In this document: positions 4,534 to 5,829 of the stretch, piece after piece
How the letters are laid out: every line of letters begins with the position of its first letter
Numbering within the stretch: position 1 is the stretch's first letter
DNA from: a candidate division FCPU426 bacterium
GTDB lineage: Bacteria; Oederibacteriota; PGYV01; Palsa-1178
Assembly: GCA_003167475.1 (NCBI GenBank)
Contig: PMTB01000042.1
Coordinates: forward strand, 12,973 to 18,801
Reading direction: 5' to 3'
DNA length: 5,829 nt
The notes under the pieces: model-generated
Seen by the model: only the letters and a program-made list of their open reading frames with translations
Told to the model about the DNA's origin: nothing
The model's database searches: none
Program-made: the position numbers and the translations under genes

Positions 4534-5828
4534 AACTTCCTATTCCTGAGCAGCAACGAATTAGTAACTACACTTACCGAACTAAGCGCCATCGCCGTAC
4601 CGGCTATCATCGGGTTTAAAAGTCCGAACGCGGCCAGCGGTATGCCTATTATATTGTAAAAGAACGCCCAGAACAGGTTTTGCTTTATCTTGTTCAGCGT
4701 GTTTTTGCTCAAGTTTATCGCCTTCACCGCCAGCATCAGGTCGTTTTTCATCAGGACTATGTCGCCGGAATCCATGGCCACGTCCGTGCCTGTGGAGAGC
4801 GCTATGCCTATATCTGCCTGGGCCAGGGCCGGAGCGTCGTTTATGCCGTCGCCAACCATGACCGTAAAGCCCGTGGACTGCAATTTTTTTATCTCTTCGA
4901 GCTTTTCTCCGGGCAGCAATCCCGCGAAGACAATGGGGATATCAAGCTTTTCGGCTATGATCTGTGCGGTCAGTTTGTTGTCGCCCGTTATCATATAAAC
5001 TTTTATGCCGAGCCCCTTCATCGCGTTTATGGCCGATTCCGATTCCTTTTTTATCGGGTCTTCCGACGATATTATCCCGAACAATTTTCCTTCCTTCGAC
5101 AACACCATGACTGTCTTGCCTTCGCGCTCGAATATCTCGATTTCTTTGTCAAGCTGCGCGGTATCCACTCCCGCAGCCTGTATCATCGCGCAGTTACCCA
5201 GCATGTATTTTTTACCGTCAATGGTCCCGGTGAGGCCTTTGCCCGGCTCGGCTTTAAAATCCAGGGCCGCCAAGCCTGATAATCCGCGTTCCGTGGCTTT
5301 TTCTATTATAGCCCCGGCCAGCGGGTGCTCTGAATTTTTTTCCAGCGAGTGCGCCGCGCTTAAAACGGCGTCGTCATCGCCTTCTATGGATATTATGTCC
5401 GATACTTCCGGCTTGCCCATGGTGAGGGTGCCGGTCTTGTCAAAGACAAAGTTTTTTGCTTTGCTTAAGTTCTCAAAGGCGCCGGCGTTCTTTATGAGTA
5501 TGCCGTTTTTTGCGCCCACTCCCGAACCCACCATTATTGCAGCGGGCGTGGCAAGGCCCAATGCGCACGGGCAGGCGATGACCAGCACTGCCACTGCGGA
5601 ACTTAAAGCCGCGCCGAAACCGTGGCCGGTAAGCATCCAGACGGTAAATGTTATTATGGATATCCCTATCACAGACGGCACAAATATCGAGGCCACATTG
5701 TCTGCCAATCTCTGCACGGGCGCCTTGGAACCCTGGGCTTCCTCTATTAGTTTGATTATTTTTGCCAGCGTGGTCTCATCCCCGACCTTTTCGGCGGCAA
5801 ACCTGAACGCTCCGGTCTTGTTTATGGT
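4530..5828 (-). CDS. copA: Cu(I)-exporting P1B-type ATPase, N-terminus off window
   Basis: The C-terminal 432 residues of an inner-membrane copper pump that exports Cu(I) using ATP. The reading frame is open to the right edge. The visible part begins shortly after where the actuator-domain TGE motif should lie (TINKTGAFRF) and includes EEAQGSKAPVQRLAD, typical of this family. A GTG at 5717 is an internal codon, not a start. A membrane segment is followed by the metal-site CPC (86-88, ACPCALGLATP). The phosphorylation loop is DKTGT (130-134), with Asp130 as acceptor. The nucleotide-binding domain has SEHP (166-169), then TGD (281-283) and GDGIND (326-331). The last two helices carry YN (391-392) and MALSS (413-417), the residue pattern that marks Cu(I)/Ag(I) pumps over Zn pumps. 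Any N-terminal metal-binding domain lies outside. The TAG stop is part of a REP-like element. Confidence 0.95.
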   Translation of the reverse strand, partial: TINKTGAFRFAAEKVGDETTLAKIIKLIEEAQGSKAPVQRLADNVASIFVPSVIGISIITFTVWMLTGHGFGAALSSAVAVLVIACPCALGLATPAAIMVGSGVGAKNGILIKNAGAFENLSKAKNFVFDKTGTLTMGKPEVSDIISIEGDDDAVLSAAHSLEKNSEHPLAGAIIEKATERGLSGLAALDFKAEPGKGLTGTIDGKKYMLGNCAMIQAAGVDTAQLDKEIEIFEREGKTVMVLSKEGKLFGIISSEDPIKKESESAINAMKGLGIKVYMITGDNKLTAQIIAEKLDIPIVFAGLLPGEKLEEIKKLQSTGFTVMVGDGINDAPALAQADIGIALSTGTDVAMDSGDIVLMKNDLMLAVKAINLSKNTLNKIKQNLFWAFFYNIIGIPLAAFGLLNPMIAGTAMALSSVSVVTNSLLLRNRKL

Positions 5829-5829
5829 T

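Noticed and set aside
4680..5279. 199-codon open frame on the plus strand opposite copA
   Set aside because: It lies wholly inside the strongly supported P-type ATPase coding sequence and encodes nothing recognisable; it is a shadow of the minus-strand codon usage.
5715..5717. GTG as the start of the copper ATPase
   Set aside because: The frame stays open to the window edge and the preceding residues (TINKTGAF through QGSKAP) are conserved family sequence, so the gene is truncated by the window.

Overview
The window is a compact bacterial segment with every convincing gene on the minus strand, so transcription runs from the right end toward the left end. Gene density, good Shine-Dalgarno sequences and sigma70-type promoters indicate a bacterium. 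An archaeal-type 8-oxoguanine glycosylase (Ogg2), a three-cysteine Rrf2 regulator and a stand-alone response regulator suggest an anaerobic or uncultured lineage. Candidatus Omnitrophica or a similar phylum is a guess from the gene style; the sequence alone does not prove it.

Layout from right to left in the order of transcription. (1) 5828-4530: the C-terminal two thirds of a Cu(I)-exporting P1B ATPase (CopA type), with its N-terminus off the window. (2) 4529-4236: a 294-bp intergenic region. It holds several GTAG-headed, REP-like hairpins and then an exact consensus promoter (TTGACA-17-TATAAT) with a perfect-arm palindrome over its start point. (3) 4235-4041: an unrecognised 64-residue protein with a TTG start and strong Shine-Dalgarno, overlapping the next gene by ATGA. 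(4) 4044-2203: a RecQ helicase that lacks the usual winged-helix (RQC) domain but has an HRDC domain and an extra C-terminal module. (5) A 9-bp repeat array forming a 19-bp perfect inverted repeat across the recQ stop. (6) 2134-1676: a GNAT acetyltransferase. (7) A 20-bp perfect palindrome. (8) 1622-972: an Ogg2-family 8-oxoguanine DNA glycosylase/lyase. (9) A second promoter with a palindrome over its -10, followed by an Rrf2 regulator (829-404). (10) Eighteen bases later, a receiver-domain response regulator (from 385) that runs off the left edge.

How the genes may work together: the small protein, RecQ, GNAT and Ogg2 are co-directional with short gaps, so they may form a genome-maintenance operon driven by the strong regulated promoter. 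Rrf2 and the response regulator look like a separate two-gene start of an operon. Rrf2 could sense Fe-S cluster, redox or nitric-oxide state through three cysteines and control its own promoter. The main unexplained items are the small gene coupled to recQ, the palindromic operator in front of it, and the family of GTAG hairpins, some of which supply the stop codon of the neighbouring gene. No RNA genes, CRISPR arrays, transposases or integrases were seen.
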